Below, in pieces: positions 9,323-19,096 of a stretch of 64,000 nt of DNA. The translations under genes were made by a program, and so were the position numbers. The stretch spans positions 186,001 to 250,000 of the forward strand of contig JAEPND010000003.1 of the NCBI GenBank assembly GCA_017643585.1, given 5' to 3'. The notes beneath the pieces are model-generated. The model made no database searches. It saw nothing but the letters and a program-made list of their open reading frames with translations, and was not told the DNA's origin. The stretch comes from Maricaulis sp. GTDB lineage: Bacteria > Pseudomonadota > Alphaproteobacteria > Caulobacterales > Maricaulaceae. Every line of letters begins with the position of its first letter. The first letter of the stretch is position 1.

Positions 9323-11344
9323 CTACTCTGCCGGTTCCAGTATCGAAACCAGGCTTTGCGCGTGCGCCAATTGCGCACTCAGGAACAGATGGTCATATCC
9401 GGCGGGTCTCGCCTCATGCGCTGCCAGAGCGCTTGATAGCCAGGCATCGGATGTTTCCGGCTGCCCGGTTGAACGATTGAGCTCCACCAGAAAATTGGTC
9501 ACCAGCAGGGTGTAGATATAGTCCTGCACGGTCGCTGTCCCGGCGCTTCGGGCTGCCGCAAACTGCCCGAGCAACTCCTCGGCTTCAGACCGCGCCGCGT
9601 CGGTTTCACCCAGCGCCGCCAGCAAACGCATCTGGCTCGACCGCACAGAAACCCGTGCGTCCGCAATCACTTCGGTTCCAGCCGCTTGCCAGGATTCATG
9701 GCTCATCAGTCGCGAGAGGGTGATCATGGCGGCGCGCGCTTCAGGGACGTCCTGGTTGAACAGGTGGGCGTCGACGAGCAGAGAGAGGGTGCGCACGGCA
9801 TTCATCCGCCAGTTCAGGCGATCGGGCTCGTGATTGACCATGGCCTGTGCTTCGAGCGCCGCCGGGATGAGGAAGACCAGCGCATTGTCGACCGAGTCTG
9901 CTGATGGCGGCGCCTCGGCATACAGATGCAATCGCGCGACATTGGCCTCTGCCACCATGGCATCGCGCCGAATGCGCCAATCATCCTGGAAATTCTCAGC
10001 GCCATTGAGCAATTCGATCTGCTCCAGCAGATGCATGATCGCCCCGTCCGCGTCCATCGCGCGTTCCTGCACCCGCGCCAGCCAGCTATAGGCGCCGGCG
10101 AGGTTGTCGCGCTGCGCATCTGTTGGATATTGCTGGAAGGCCTGTTCAAAATGATCGCGGGCAAACTCGAAAGCGGCGCGGGCCTCGTCCAGATTGCCGC
10201 GACGCAAATGCACAATGCCGGAATTGTTGCGCGCATGGCCGGCCTCATTCAGCCATTCGAGGTTCTGGTCATCCACCTCGACCAGCGCCTCGGCCAGAGC
10301 GCGATATTCGTCGAACCGGTCACTGGCCAGTTCCAGCTCACCCGCCTGCAAGGCGAAATAGCCGAGCCAGAAGCTGGACTGGGAATGCTCATACATGCGT
10401 GCCGGTTCGCTGGGATCGCGCTCCAGGATCACCCGTGTCGCTTCATAGGCCGATGTCGAGTAGCTGCGGGCAGCCTCCAGATCGCCCTGAGCCAGCTCGA
10501 TTTCCGCCAGCAGGTGGCGCGCACGAGAGCTGCGCCCCAGCGAGTCCGCGGTCATTTCGCGTGAAGGCTGAGCGGAATAGTACTCGATGACTTTTTCGCC
10601 GACGGCATCCAGCACATCAAGACGACCGACAGGCTGGAGCTGTTGTTTCAGATCGGTAAGCATGAATTCTATCAAATCCTCTGCTTCAGCTTTGCGGCGC
10701 TCTGCCTCTGACCGGGCAGACATCGCAAGCAGTGAAAGAGAGGTCATGATTAACGCAAGAGCTGAGGTAACAGCCGTGACCGCCGTCACGCGGCGCTGTC
10801 GTCTTTGAAGGTCGCGCTGCAGGATCTGGTCCAGCGGAAGCCCCAGAAGGCCCGCCACCAGCTTGACCACGCCCAGACGCTTGCCGTCCTTGCCCGGCCG
10901 GAAATCTGCCCCGGCAGGCTCGTCAAAGCCACCGTCAGGGCGCTCCCGCAAGAGCGCGGGCGGGTAACAATTCTCCGCTTCGTCTTCCGCGCCAGGCTCG
11001 CCACGCACAATCGCAGCCAGGACGGGGCGGTTCGGATACAGCTCCCGGAACACCTCGATTTCACGATTTACCCATTTTGACCGCGCAGAGTCCGGCGAAC
11101 ACAGGACGATCAGCGCGCGTGATGCGGACAATGCGGCCTGGACCACGGCCGACAGGTCATCCGCCGCGGGCAGATCGTCGCGATCACGGAAAACACGTCC
11201 GATACGACTGGGAACAGTGCCCCCCTTGCGGGTGAGGTGCTTGGGGACCCGATAGGACTCCAACTGCCGGTGAAGCCAGCGGGCGAACCGGTCATCGGCA
11301 TGACTATAGCTGATGAATGCAGCAAATTCAGTCGATTCAGTCAT
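9323..11344 (-). CDS. TIR-domain protein with transmembrane segment and TPR-like repeats
   Basis: A 673-aa protein with an N-terminal TIR domain (FAAFISYSHADDRFARWLHRQLE, residues ~7-30; box with RDRDDLPA; SARSKWVNREIEVF). E95 in WVNRE sits where the catalytic glutamate of TIR NAD-cleaving enzymes is found, so enzymatic activity is plausible. One hydrophobic segment (~186-208, VTAVTAVTSALALIMTSLSLLAM) separates it from a long helical, TPR-like region (for example RDNLAGAYSWLARVQERAMDADGAI). The ATG at 11344 is preceded by GGGGGGCG; a start 20 codons earlier is possible but adds nothing recognisable. It is the promoter-proximal gene of a three-gene operon with an unknown protein and a cyclase. 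Bacterial TIR proteins serve in defence or NAD signalling; which applies here is unknown. Confidence 0.82.
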   Translation of the reverse strand: MTESTEFAAFISYSHADDRFARWLHRQLESYRVPKHLTRKGGTVPSRIGRVFRDRDDLPAADDLSAVVQAALSASRALIVLCSPDSARSKWVNREIEVFRELYPNRPVLAAIVRGEPGAEDEAENCYPPALLRERPDGGFDEPAGADFRPGKDGKRLGVVKLVAGLLGLPLDQILQRDLQRRQRRVTAVTAVTSALALIMTSLSLLAMSARSEAERRKAEAEDLIEFMLTDLKQQLQPVGRLDVLDAVGEKVIEYYSAQPSREMTADSLGRSSRARHLLAEIELAQGDLEAARSYSTSAYEATRVILERDPSEPARMYEHSQSSFWLGYFALQAGELELASDRFDEYRALAEALVEVDDQNLEWLNEAGHARNNSGIVHLRRGNLDEARAAFEFARDHFEQAFQQYPTDAQRDNLAGAYSWLARVQERAMDADGAIMHLLEQIELLNGAENFQDDWRIRRDAMVAEANVARLHLYAEAPPSADSVDNALVFLIPAALEAQAMVNHEPDRLNWRMNAVRTLSLLVDAHLFNQDVPEARAAMITLSRLMSHESWQAAGTEVIADARVSVRSSQMRLLAALGETDAARSEAEELLGQFAAARSAGTATVQDYIYTLLVTNFLVELNRSTGQPETSDAWLSSALAAHEARPAGYDHLFLSAQLAHAQSLVSILEPAE

Positions 11345-11563
11345 GGACGCCCCCCAAAATTGTCGGAGGCTACTCTCCTTCACACGCAATGCGTGCGCAA
11401 GCAAAAGCTGGATCTGTCATGTTGAAACCGGGAAATAAGGGCGGAGCGCGATGCGTTGATCAGACGCTTGGGCAATATCGCACTCCGCCAAGCATGCGTC
11501 GGGATGTTTTGGGGCCATCCCGGTCGGCAGCTGAGCCAACATATCCAGCTTCCCGGCTGGTTC

Positions 11564-11581
11564 GCGTGACCCAGGTCACGC
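11564..11581. promoter_or_regulatory. CRP-like operator palindrome upstream of TIR/cyclase operon
   Basis: The 18-bp sequence GCGTGACC-CA-GGTCACGC is a perfect inverted repeat and contains GTGA-N6-TCAC, the half-site spacing of Crp/Fnr-family operators. On the minus strand a TATGTT at 11543-11538 could be a -10 element; its start point near 11531 would place the palindrome centre about -41, the class II activator position. The site lies 10 bp beyond the stop of the DUF3108 gene, so it could instead be a transcript-end hairpin, though no T-run follows. Confidence 0.5.
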
Positions 11582-11591
11582 CAGGACGGAT

Positions 11592-12443
11592 TTATGTCGC
11601 TGAAAGGTGTGCGAGTTCGATTGTCACGCCGCCCAGTCCTGCCCGCGTGTACAGACGGACAGGCAAGAAGTAGCGGCCGCCCTCGATCGGTGCGAGCCAG
11701 ATGCGCAGGGGCTGGCTCAACTCCCGTTCGCTGGGATAGTCCTCCGGATCATATCCGGCGACGGGTTCATACCAGATGTCACACAGCACGGCGTCGCCGC
11801 GCCAGCCGCCGGTTCGGACGCGATCCATGCCCCGGCTCTCCAGACGCAGATTGTAGCGGGCCTTGCCGTCAAAAACGGGCAGCACACCGGAACAACCCCG
11901 CCCCGCACCCTGCGTCAGCTGATCTGACAGCGCCACGAAAGCCGACATCGGATCAATGGCTCCGGTCCTGTCGCGCTCGGATGCGGGGGGCACGCCCCAG
12001 GACCCGAAAGGAGGCTCGACATGCGAGCTGGCCACGCCTGCGGGGAAGCTGACTTCCACAGAGCGCACCTTGCGCCCCGTGCGTTCGACATGCGCATAGC
12101 GGCTGGGTGTGATGCCGCTGGCCGCCAGGACACCATCGACCTCTGCATTGATGTCGAAATCGGTAAACAAGGCCGCCAGTCCAGCGGCCTCTATCCGTGT
12201 CGTGGCCGAATAGGCTTGTCCACTCAGATTGGCCTGGAACGTGATGTCCCCGACGGGGAAGATCAGGACCCGGCTTGAATATCGGGCCGAGAGCGTCAGC
12301 TCACCCGGCTGTGGCAGGGCCGCCCGCCCGGCCTCTTCATCCGCTGTCACCGAGGGTGATCCAACAGCAAAGAACACGAAACCCACCGCTGCCAACTGAG
12401 CGAGATAAAACCGGATACGACGAAATCGGAACGGAAAATCCAT
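11592..12443 (-). CDS. DUF3108-family periplasmic protein
   Basis: A 283-aa exported protein of unknown function. The N-terminus carries a hydrophobic signal (FYLAQLAAVGFVFFAVGSPSVTA). The mature part begins with a beta-rich DUF3108 pattern (LTLSARYSSRVLIFPVGDITFQANLSGQAYSA, split over residues ~50-80), followed by the conserved region GAIDPMSAFVALSDQL and a C-terminal strand-rich section. Family members are outer-membrane or periplasmic beta-barrel-like proteins of unproven role. The gene is divergent from the aldo/keto reductase gene with a 59-bp spacer, and nothing downstream is clearly in its transcript. Family assignment is from pattern recognition only. Confidence 0.7.
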   Translation of the reverse strand: MDFPFRFRRIRFYLAQLAAVGFVFFAVGSPSVTADEEAGRAALPQPGELTLSARYSSRVLIFPVGDITFQANLSGQAYSATTRIEAAGLAALFTDFDINAEVDGVLAASGITPSRYAHVERTGRKVRSVEVSFPAGVASSHVEPPFGSWGVPPASERDRTGAIDPMSAFVALSDQLTQGAGRGCSGVLPVFDGKARYNLRLESRGMDRVRTGGWRGDAVLCDIWYEPVAGYDPEDYPSERELSQPLRIWLAPIEGGRYFLPVRLYTRAGLGGVTIELAHLSAT

Positions 12444-12502
12444 GGCAGGATCATGTCACATCGGGCTTTGCCGTCCAATGCAGATAACGCTAACATGGCG
12501 CC

Positions 12503-13396
12503 ATGAAACCGCTCATCGAAAACGATCTGATCTGGGGGGCCTGGCGGGCCCGCCATAGCGACACGACACGCGAACCGGACGGGTTCGCCCGATTGCTGGC
12601 GCTCTGCCTGGAACTCGAAATCGACTGGATCGACCATGCGGATATTTATGATGATGGTGCGGTGGAAGACCTGCACGGCAGGGCCATCCAGCGCCTCTCG
12701 GCGGCGCAGCGCCAAGGCTTGCGCGTGATTACCAAATGCGGCGTTCGCTTCCCCAGTCCGGGCCAGCCGGGCGTGCGCACCGTGCATTATCGCTCCGATG
12801 CCGCCTATCTACACCAGCAGGCCGACGCCTCGCTGCAACGCCTCGGGGTCGATCAGATCGACCTCTACCTGTTGCACCGCCCGGACTATCTCATGCAGGC
12901 CGAGGAAACGGCCCGGGCGCTGGAAGACTTGCACACCTCCGGCAAGATTGCCGCCTATGGTGTTTCCAACTTCTCCATTCACCAGCTCGAACGCCTGCGC
13001 GCCTCAACCGAACTGCCGATGGCGGCGCATCAGATTGAAATTTCGGTGGGCGAGACCTCGGCGCTGGATGATGGCCGGCTCGACCAGGCCGCCCGGCTAG
13101 ACATGCCGCTGCTGACGTGGTCGCCGCTGGCTGGTGGCCGTCTGTTCCACGACGACGGTCGCCTCCAGCCCCTGCGCGAGCGCCTTGAACAGGTCGCGCG
13201 GGAGATGGACGCGGGTGGTATAGACGAGATCGCCCTGGCCTGGCTCAAGGGCCTGCCCGCGCGCATTCAGCCCATTCTGGGGACGATGCAGCCTGACCGT
13301 CTGCGCAGACAGGTCATGGCCTATCGTGCTCTCAACCTGGATCGGCAGGACTGGTATGCCATCTTGGAAGCCGAGCGGGGCACCCCGGTGCCCTAG
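12503..13396 (+). CDS. Aldo/keto reductase (YdhF-type)
   Basis: A 297-aa NAD(P)H-dependent oxidoreductase predicted to reduce aldehydes or ketones; the physiological substrate is unknown. The catalytic tetrad is visible: Asp and Tyr in IDHADIYDDG, Lys in VITKCGV and His in LLHRPD. The cofactor-binding end of the barrel is represented by WSPLAGGRLF and ILGTMQPDRL. The N-terminus (IENDLIWGAWR) and length match the YdhF/oxidoreductase subgroup. It ends 9 bp before the convergent eda stop codon. Family is certain, substrate not. Confidence 0.87.
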   Translation: MKPLIENDLIWGAWRARHSDTTREPDGFARLLALCLELEIDWIDHADIYDDGAVEDLHGRAIQRLSAAQRQGLRVITKCGVRFPSPGQPGVRTVHYRSDAAYLHQQADASLQRLGVDQIDLYLLHRPDYLMQAEETARALEDLHTSGKIAAYGVSNFSIHQLERLRASTELPMAAHQIEISVGETSALDDGRLDQAARLDMPLLTWSPLAGGRLFHDDGRLQPLRERLEQVAREMDAGGIDEIALAWLKGLPARIQPILGTMQPDRLRRQVMAYRALNLDRQDWYAILEAERGTPVP

Positions 13397-13405
13397 CCAC
13401 GCGGC

Positions 13406-14035
13406 TCAGGCTTTCAGTGATGCGGCGAAACGGGCATTGGCCTCGATCTGATCCCAGTCACCGGCCTCGATCATTGCGGCATTCGCAATCCATGACCCGC
13501 CGACACAGGCCACATTGGAGGTGGCCAGGTAATCCGCCGCGCGCTCACGCGTGATGGAGCCTGTGGGACAGAAACGGATATCCGGCAGCGGCCCCTTGAG
13601 GGATTTCAGGTAATCCAGGCCGCCCGCCTGCTCGGCCGGGAAAAATTTCATCGCCTCGAAACCGGCGGCAGACGCGGACATCGCCTCGCTGGCGGTGGCC
13701 ACACCGGGCAGGGCCGGAACCCCGGCCTTCAACATCGCCACACCCAGATCATCGGTCAGGCCGGGCGACACCAGGAAATGCGCCCCCGCATCCACAGAAC
13801 GCGTCACATCGTCCGCGGTGCGCAGGGTCCCCATGCCCACGATCAACTCCGGCTGTGCAGCCTGCATGCGCTGCATGACCTCGATTGCGGCGTCCGTACG
13901 CAGGGTCATTTCGACGACGCGCAGGCCACCCCGTGCCAACGCGCCCGCCAGCGGCTCCGCATCATCGGCATTCTTGACGGCCAGAACCGGAATTACGCTG
14001 GCTGCTGTGAGCAGCTCATCCATGGAAATCGCCAT
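13406..14035 (-). CDS. eda: 2-keto-3-deoxy-6-phosphogluconate aldolase
   Basis: Final step of the Entner-Doudoroff pathway: cleaves KDPG to pyruvate and glyceraldehyde 3-phosphate, and may also act on 4-hydroxy-2-oxoglutarate. The Schiff-base Lys lies in AMKFFPAEQAGG and the catalytic Glu in VEMTLRTDAA. The length (209 aa) is normal. The ATG at 14035 overlaps the glk stop by one base (TGATG), indicating translational coupling; a GTG one codon earlier is possible. It is the last gene of zwf-pgl-edd-glk-eda. Confidence 0.95.
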   Translation of the reverse strand: MAISMDELLTAASVIPVLAVKNADDAEPLAGALARGGLRVVEMTLRTDAAIEVMQRMQAAQPELIVGMGTLRTADDVTRSVDAGAHFLVSPGLTDDLGVAMLKAGVPALPGVATASEAMSASAAGFEAMKFFPAEQAGGLDYLKSLKGPLPDIRFCPTGSITRERAADYLATSNVACVGGSWIANAAMIEAGDWDQIEANARFAASLKA

Positions 14036-15009
14036 CACAGGCCTCCAGCTTCTGCCAGCGCAGCCGCGCCGAGCAGCGCCGCCTTGTCGGACAGGATCAA
14101 ATTGACAGGAATATTCGCAACATAATGGGTCATCGGACCGCGCCGCTGGAAACGCGCCTCGAAGGCTGTCTGGGGCACCAGCTCGCGAATACGCGGCAGG
14201 ATACCGCCACCGAGATAAATACCGCCACGGGCACCGGCAATGACTGCGACATCCCCGGCATAGGCACCCAGGACAGCACAGAAGAGCTCGACCACACGAC
14301 GCGACATCGAGGACGCGTTTTCCAGGGCCTCAGCGGTGATGTCCTCCGGCCGATGTCCCGGCCAGGTTTCGCCCGAAATCTGGCAAAGTGCGCGATGAAT
14401 ATTGACCAGGCCACGGCCGGAGAGCAGGCGTTCCCAGGACACGAACCCGTATTCGTCCGCGATGAAGCGGCCCACGGCGATCTCTTCATCCGTGCGCGGG
14501 GCAAAGCCGGCGTGACCGCCCTCGGTCGCGACCACGCTGACCCCACCCGTCCGCGGGATCACCAGACCCAGGCCCAGCCCGGTTCCCGGCCCCAGAACAG
14601 CGCACGGTGCGCCATCAATGGCATTGCCTGCATGCAGGCTCATCAGATTTTCCGTCGCACTCAGCGGCGCGCCGCGCGCCTGTGCGGCGAAGTCGTTGAC
14701 GGGCAATAACTGTTCGAGCTTCAGATCCTCGGCGAGGTCTTTGGGACAGAAACGCCAGGTCGAATTGGTCAGCTTGACCTTGCCGTCCGAAACCGGCCCG
14801 GCCACGGCAAAACACGCGCGCGAAGGATGCCCGCCCGAACAACTCTCGAGAAAGGCATGTGCCGCATCGCGCAGATGCTCGAAATCCTCATTCTTCAGGC
14901 GCCGGGTTTCCTCCAGCTCGAATCCCGAACGTACGGATCCCGACACCATCGCAAAACGCGCATTGGTTCCGCCGATATCGGCGACGAGATAACGGTCAGT
15001 CGCACCCAT
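14035..15009 (-). CDS. glk: Glucokinase
   Basis: Phosphorylates glucose with ATP to glucose 6-phosphate, feeding the Entner-Doudoroff enzymes encoded around it. The protein (324 aa) belongs to the proteobacterial Glk family rather than ROK: DIGGTNARFAMV phosphate-binding motif at the N-terminus, VAGPVSDGKVKLTNSTW, a GPGTGLGLG loop and EGGHAGFAPR near the active site. It begins 2 bp after the edd stop codon and ends overlapping eda, so it belongs to the operon. Confidence 0.95.
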   Translation of the reverse strand: MGATDRYLVADIGGTNARFAMVSGSVRSGFELEETRRLKNEDFEHLRDAAHAFLESCSGGHPSRACFAVAGPVSDGKVKLTNSTWRFCPKDLAEDLKLEQLLPVNDFAAQARGAPLSATENLMSLHAGNAIDGAPCAVLGPGTGLGLGLVIPRTGGVSVVATEGGHAGFAPRTDEEIAVGRFIADEYGFVSWERLLSGRGLVNIHRALCQISGETWPGHRPEDITAEALENASSMSRRVVELFCAVLGAYAGDVAVIAGARGGIYLGGGILPRIRELVPQTAFEARFQRRGPMTHYVANIPVNLILSDKAALLGAAALAEAGGL

Positions 15010-15011
15010 GA

Positions 15012-16856
15012 TCAGGCCATCACCGGCTCTTGGATCGTGTTCTCACCCAATCCGGGAATGGAGATGGCGCCCTCTTCCGCCGCACTGGCAACCGCGCGGA
15101 AACCGGTGAAGAGCTCGCGCCCCATTCCCAGCGTTACCGACGTATCCAGCTGCGCGAGTTCGCGGGTTTCAAATCCGTCTGCGACCAGTTCGAGGGTGCC
15201 GCGTTCGGCATCCAGCGTGATCATGTCACCCGTCTGGACGCGCGCCAGCGGGCCGCCGAGTGCAGCCTCGGGGCTGACATGAATGGCCGCCGGGACCTTG
15301 CCCGACGCGCCGGACATGCGTCCGTCGGTCACCAGCGCAACCTTGAAGCCCCGGTCCTGTAGCGACCCCAGCGCCGGCGTCAGCTTGTGCAGTTCCGGCA
15401 TGCCGTTCGCCCGCGGCCCCTGGAAACGCAGGATGGCGACAAAATCGCGCTCAAGCTCGCCCGCCTTGAAAGCGGCCATCAGATCGTCCTGGCTTTCGAA
15501 AACCACGGCAGGAGCCTCGACAACGCGATTTTCCGGCTTCACGGCCGAAACCTTGATGACGGAGCGCCCGAGATTGCCGTCCAGCACACGCAGGCCACCA
15601 TCGGCAGAGAAGGGTTCTGCGACAGGACGAACGATGTCCAGATTGGCACTCTCCCGGGTCCCCTCGGACCAGGCCAGGGCGCCGTCATTATCGTAAGGCT
15701 CGCGCGCATAGTGTTCCAGACCGTCTCCGGCGACCGTCTTCACATCGCCATGCAGGAGGCCTGCGTCGAGCAGCTCGCGGATCACAAGCGCCAGCCCTCC
15801 GGCAGCGTGGAAATGGTTCACATCAGCAGGACCGTTCGGATAGACACGGCACAGCAGCGGTGTCACCGCGGCCAGCTCGTCGAAATCCTGCCAGTTGATG
15901 GCGATACCGGCCGCACGGGCGATCGCAATCAGGTGGATGGTGTGATTGGTCGATCCGCCTGTCGCGTGCAGACCGACAATCGCATTGACGATCGCGCGCT
16001 CGTCGACGACATGCGCGATCGGCGTGAAGTCCTCGCCCTGGTGAACCAGCTCGAGCGCCCGTTTGGCGGCCGCACGGGTCAATTTGTCCCGCAGCGGGTC
16101 GGTCGGATTGATGAAAGCCGAGCCCGGAACGTGCAGGCCCATGATTTCCATCAACATCTGGTTGGAATTCGCCGTACCGTAGAAGGTGCAGGTGCCCGGC
16201 GAGTGGTAACTCTTGCTTTCCGCGTCCAGCAGCGCCTCACGCCCGACCTTGCCTTCGGCATAGAGCTGGCGCACGCGCGCCTTTTCCGGGTTCGGAAGAC
16301 CCGAGCGCATCGGTCCGGCGGGTACGAAGATCGCGGGCAGATGGCCAAAGCGAAGCGCCCCCATCATCAGCCCGGGCACGATCTTGTCGCACACGCCCAG
16401 GAACAGGGCAGCGTCGAACATGTTGTGGGACAGGCCGACCGCGGTTGCCATCGCGATCACATCGCGACTGAACAGCGACAGCTCCATACCGTCCTGGCCC
16501 TGGGTAACACCGTCACACATGGCCGGAACCCCGCCGGCGACCTGGGCGACAGCACCATGCTGGCGCAGCTCGTCCCGGATGATGTCCGGATAGGTCTCGA
16601 AAGGCTGGTGTGCCGACAACATGTCGTTATAGGCCGTGATAATGCCGATATTGGCGCTGCCACCATCCTTAAGGGCGCGCTTGTCTGCGCCACCACAGGC
16701 GGCAAATCCATGGGCCAGGTTTCCGCAAGAGAGCACGTCGCGATTGCGGCCCTCGCCAATCGCGCGGTCCATCTGGTCCAGATAGGCCCGGCGCGTGGCC
16801 CGGGAGCGTTCGCGGACCCGCTCGGTGACGCGGTGAAGAGTATCATTGAGAGACAT
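15012..16856 (-). CDS. edd: 6-phosphogluconate dehydratase
   Basis: Dehydrates 6-phosphogluconate to KDPG, the committing Entner-Doudoroff reaction, using a [4Fe-4S] cluster. The protein (614 aa) belongs to the IlvD/Edd family, with cluster and active-site segments such as [31 protein letters not shown] and [18 protein letters not shown]. The ATG at 16856 is preceded by AAGAGGAACACC; the open frame upstream adds Cys/Pro-rich sequence that is not family-like. It lies 16 bp after pgl. It differs from the IlvD at 23-25 kb, so both family members are present in this window. Confidence 0.96.
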   Translation of the reverse strand: MSLNDTLHRVTERVRERSRATRRAYLDQMDRAIGEGRNRDVLSCGNLAHGFAACGGADKRALKDGGSANIGIITAYNDMLSAHQPFETYPDIIRDELRQHGAVAQVAGGVPAMCDGVTQGQDGMELSLFSRDVIAMATAVGLSHNMFDAALFLGVCDKIVPGLMMGALRFGHLPAIFVPAGPMRSGLPNPEKARVRQLYAEGKVGREALLDAESKSYHSPGTCTFYGTANSNQMLMEIMGLHVPGSAFINPTDPLRDKLTRAAAKRALELVHQGEDFTPIAHVVDERAIVNAIVGLHATGGSTNHTIHLIAIARAAGIAINWQDFDELAAVTPLLCRVYPNGPADVNHFHAAGGLALVIRELLDAGLLHGDVKTVAGDGLEHYAREPYDNDGALAWSEGTRESANLDIVRPVAEPFSADGGLRVLDGNLGRSVIKVSAVKPENRVVEAPAVVFESQDDLMAAFKAGELERDFVAILRFQGPRANGMPELHKLTPALGSLQDRGFKVALVTDGRMSGASGKVPAAIHVSPEAALGGPLARVQTGDMITLDAERGTLELVADGFETRELAQLDTSVTLGMGRELFTGFRAVASAAEEGAISIPGLGENTIQEPVMA

Positions 16857-16872
16857 GGTGTTCCTCTTCGCT

Positions 16873-17595
16873 TTAGCTGGCCCAGTGAATGGACATGGGC
16901 ACACTGTCGTCCTGCAGCAATGACCGGATGGGCATTTCATCGATATCGGAGCCGGCCAGAGCCGCCTCCAGCGTCGTGCGTTTGGCCGCGCCGCCGAGCA
17001 TCAGGTAGATCGCGCCGGACTGAACGATGGGACGGCGGGTCAGGGTGATCCGATCGAGATGGTCGCCAGTGACCTCAGACTGTTCGGCTCGAACGGCAGC
17101 CAGCAGCGCGCGGTCCAATGAGAGACAGTTGGACAAACCGGTCGCATGCGGGAACCAGCTCGCGGTGTGACCGTCATTGCCCATGCCCAGCACCGTGACA
17201 TCCAGCGGCAGGGGCAGGTCCGTCAGGCGGCTTTCCGCCTCTGCCAGCCCGTCGGCGGGCTTTGCACCCGCAGCCTTCAGCCCCAGAAATTGGGTGCTGG
17301 CCGCCTTGTTCTGCAGCAAGGTCTGGCGAACAAAATCCTCGTTGGATCCCGGCTGCCCCGGCTCAACCCAACGCTCGTCGACGAGGACGACAGTGACCTT
17401 GTCCCAGTCGAGGTCCGCGTGCGACAGGCGCTGATACAAGGGCTTGGGCGTTGACCCGCCGGACACGGCGAAGGACGCTGCGCCACGCGCCTTGATGGCC
17501 GCTGCCAGGCGCGCCTCGATGTCTGCGGCCAGGGTGTCCGCCATCGCGTCAACCGACGCATGGCTGGTCATGTTCAGATCAAGCACTGAAGGCAT
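16873..17595 (-). CDS. pgl: 6-phosphogluconolactonase
   Basis: Hydrolyses 6-phosphogluconolactone to 6-phosphogluconate, between zwf and edd. Motifs of the DevB/Pgl family are present: [39 protein letters not shown] and [18 protein letters not shown] chose the ATG at 17595 because CGGGAG lies 7 bp upstream; this start overlaps the zwf stop by 17 bp. An ATG at 17571, after the zwf stop, would shorten it by eight residues but has no visible ribosome site. Part of the Entner-Doudoroff operon. Confidence 0.93.
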   Translation of the reverse strand: MPSVLDLNMTSHASVDAMADTLAADIEARLAAAIKARGAASFAVSGGSTPKPLYQRLSHADLDWDKVTVVLVDERWVEPGQPGSNEDFVRQTLLQNKAASTQFLGLKAAGAKPADGLAEAESRLTDLPLPLDVTVLGMGNDGHTASWFPHATGLSNCLSLDRALLAAVRAEQSEVTGDHLDRITLTRRPIVQSGAIYLMLGGAAKRTTLEAALAGSDIDEMPIRSLLQDDSVPMSIHWAS

Positions 17596-19054
17596 CAAAC
17601 CACTCCCGATCTTCCGTTGCCAGCAGCAGCGCCGATTGTGTCGGCCCGTCCGTGCCTGCCGGATAGCCATAGAGTTTGGACTGGCCGTCATCCCAGGCCT
17701 GAATAATCCCATCGACCCAGCGCCAGGCTGCCTCGACTTCATCGCGGCGCATGAACAAACCCAGATTGCCGCGCACGACCGCCATCAAGAGGCGCTCATA
17801 GGCATCGGGATAATCCTTGTCGAAATGCTCGGCATAACTCAGATTTAGCGGCACGTAGCGCAGGCGCAATCCACCCGGCCCCGGATCCTTGGTGGTCAGC
17901 ATCAGCTTGACGCCCTCATCCGGCTGCAGACGGATGATCAGGCGGTTGGGATGGGTACCGGCATTGCTGGCCCCGACCACGTCATGCGGCACGTCCTTGA
18001 ATTGGACGATGATCTCGCTGCGCTGCGCCGCCATTCGCTTGCCCGTCCGCATGTAGATCGGCACTCCGGCCCAGCGCCAATTGTCGATATGGGCACGGAT
18101 CGCGACGAAGGTCTCGGTCTGGCTGTCATGGCCGACCTCGTCGGCGTAACCCTCGACACTCTCGCCGTCGACGGCACCGGCCTGATACTGACCGCGCACC
18201 ACATCGCGCGTGACCGAGCTCTCGTCCACCGTGCGCAAGGCCCTGAGCACCTTCATCTTCTCGGTTCGCACAGCATCGGCATCCAGAGAGGACGGTGCCT
18301 CCATGGCGACAAGGCAGGCCAGCTGGAGCAAGTGGTTCTGGACCATGTCACGCAGCGCGCCCGAACGGTCATAATAGCTGGCGCGCTGGCCAGCTCCGAG
18401 GGATTCCGCGACGGTGATCTGGACGTGGTCGATACCATTGGCATTCCACATCGGCTCGAACAGGAAATTGGCGAAGCGGAGAATGAGCAGGTTTTGCACC
18501 GTCTCCTTGCCGAGATAGTGGTCGATCCGGAAGATCGAGTTCTCCGGAAAGACTTCGCCGACACTGTCATTGATCTCGCGCGCCGTATGGAAATTGGACC
18601 CGATGGGCTTTTCCAGCACGATGCGGGCGTTCGGCGTGTTCAGCTTGTGTGCGCCAATGGCCTTGCAGACCGGGCCGTATAGCGAGGGCGGCAGGGCCAG
18701 ATAGAACAGACGGATCTTGTTCTCGGCATCGTCGAGCGCACGGGCCAGTTGCGGCCAGCCCTCGCCTGCGCCGGTGGCATCAACAGCCACATAGGTGACA
18801 TGGGCGAGAAATTCCTTCCAGCGCGCTCGCCGGTTGTCCGACGAATCCTCGCTGAGCACGTGGGTGGCAGCCAGGTCCCAGTATTTTTCCGTCGGCATGT
18901 CCTCACGAGACGCCGCCACAATGCGGGACTCCGCCGGAATTTGACCGTCGCACCAGCGATGGAAAAGCGCCGGGACAAGCTTGCGAAGAGCGAGGTCACC
19001 CGTCGCTCCAAACACAACGATATCAAAGGGTTCTACTGGGACAAGCTCAGCCAT
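17579..19054 (-). CDS. zwf: Glucose-6-phosphate dehydrogenase
   Basis: Oxidises glucose 6-phosphate to 6-phosphogluconolactone with NAD(P)+. The 491-aa protein has the nucleotide-binding GATGDLALRKL near the N-terminus and the family signature RIDHYLGKE with its catalytic His and substrate Lys. AAGAGG lies upstream of the ATG at 19054. It is the first gene of the zwf-pgl-edd-glk-eda operon, and a LacI-type palindrome sits 43 bp upstream of its start codon, between it and the divergent class III alcohol dehydrogenase. Confidence 0.96.
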   Translation of the reverse strand: MAELVPVEPFDIVVFGATGDLALRKLVPALFHRWCDGQIPAESRIVAASREDMPTEKYWDLAATHVLSEDSSDNRRARWKEFLAHVTYVAVDATGAGEGWPQLARALDDAENKIRLFYLALPPSLYGPVCKAIGAHKLNTPNARIVLEKPIGSNFHTAREINDSVGEVFPENSIFRIDHYLGKETVQNLLILRFANFLFEPMWNANGIDHVQITVAESLGAGQRASYYDRSGALRDMVQNHLLQLACLVAMEAPSSLDADAVRTEKMKVLRALRTVDESSVTRDVVRGQYQAGAVDGESVEGYADEVGHDSQTETFVAIRAHIDNWRWAGVPIYMRTGKRMAAQRSEIIVQFKDVPHDVVGASNAGTHPNRLIIRLQPDEGVKLMLTTKDPGPGGLRLRYVPLNLSYAEHFDKDYPDAYERLLMAVVRGNLGLFMRRDEVEAAWRWVDGIIQAWDDGQSKLYGYPAGTDGPTQSALLLATEDREWFDAFSA

Positions 19055-19096
19055 AAAGATATGCCTCTTTATCAGTCAGGCCGTGTATAGCACGAA

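Noticed and set aside
11383-11395. CACGCA-A-TGCGTG palindrome in the TIR transcript leader
   Set aside because: Short arms in GC-rich DNA and no family of regulator suggested; may be chance.
15387-17048. Long open frame on the plus strand opposite edd (and similar long frames opposite the M14 peptidase, tamB and yidC genes)
   Set aside because: Composition-driven shadow frames of GC-rich genes; the translations are low-complexity or Arg/His-rich with no motif, and the opposite strand encodes well-recognised proteins.
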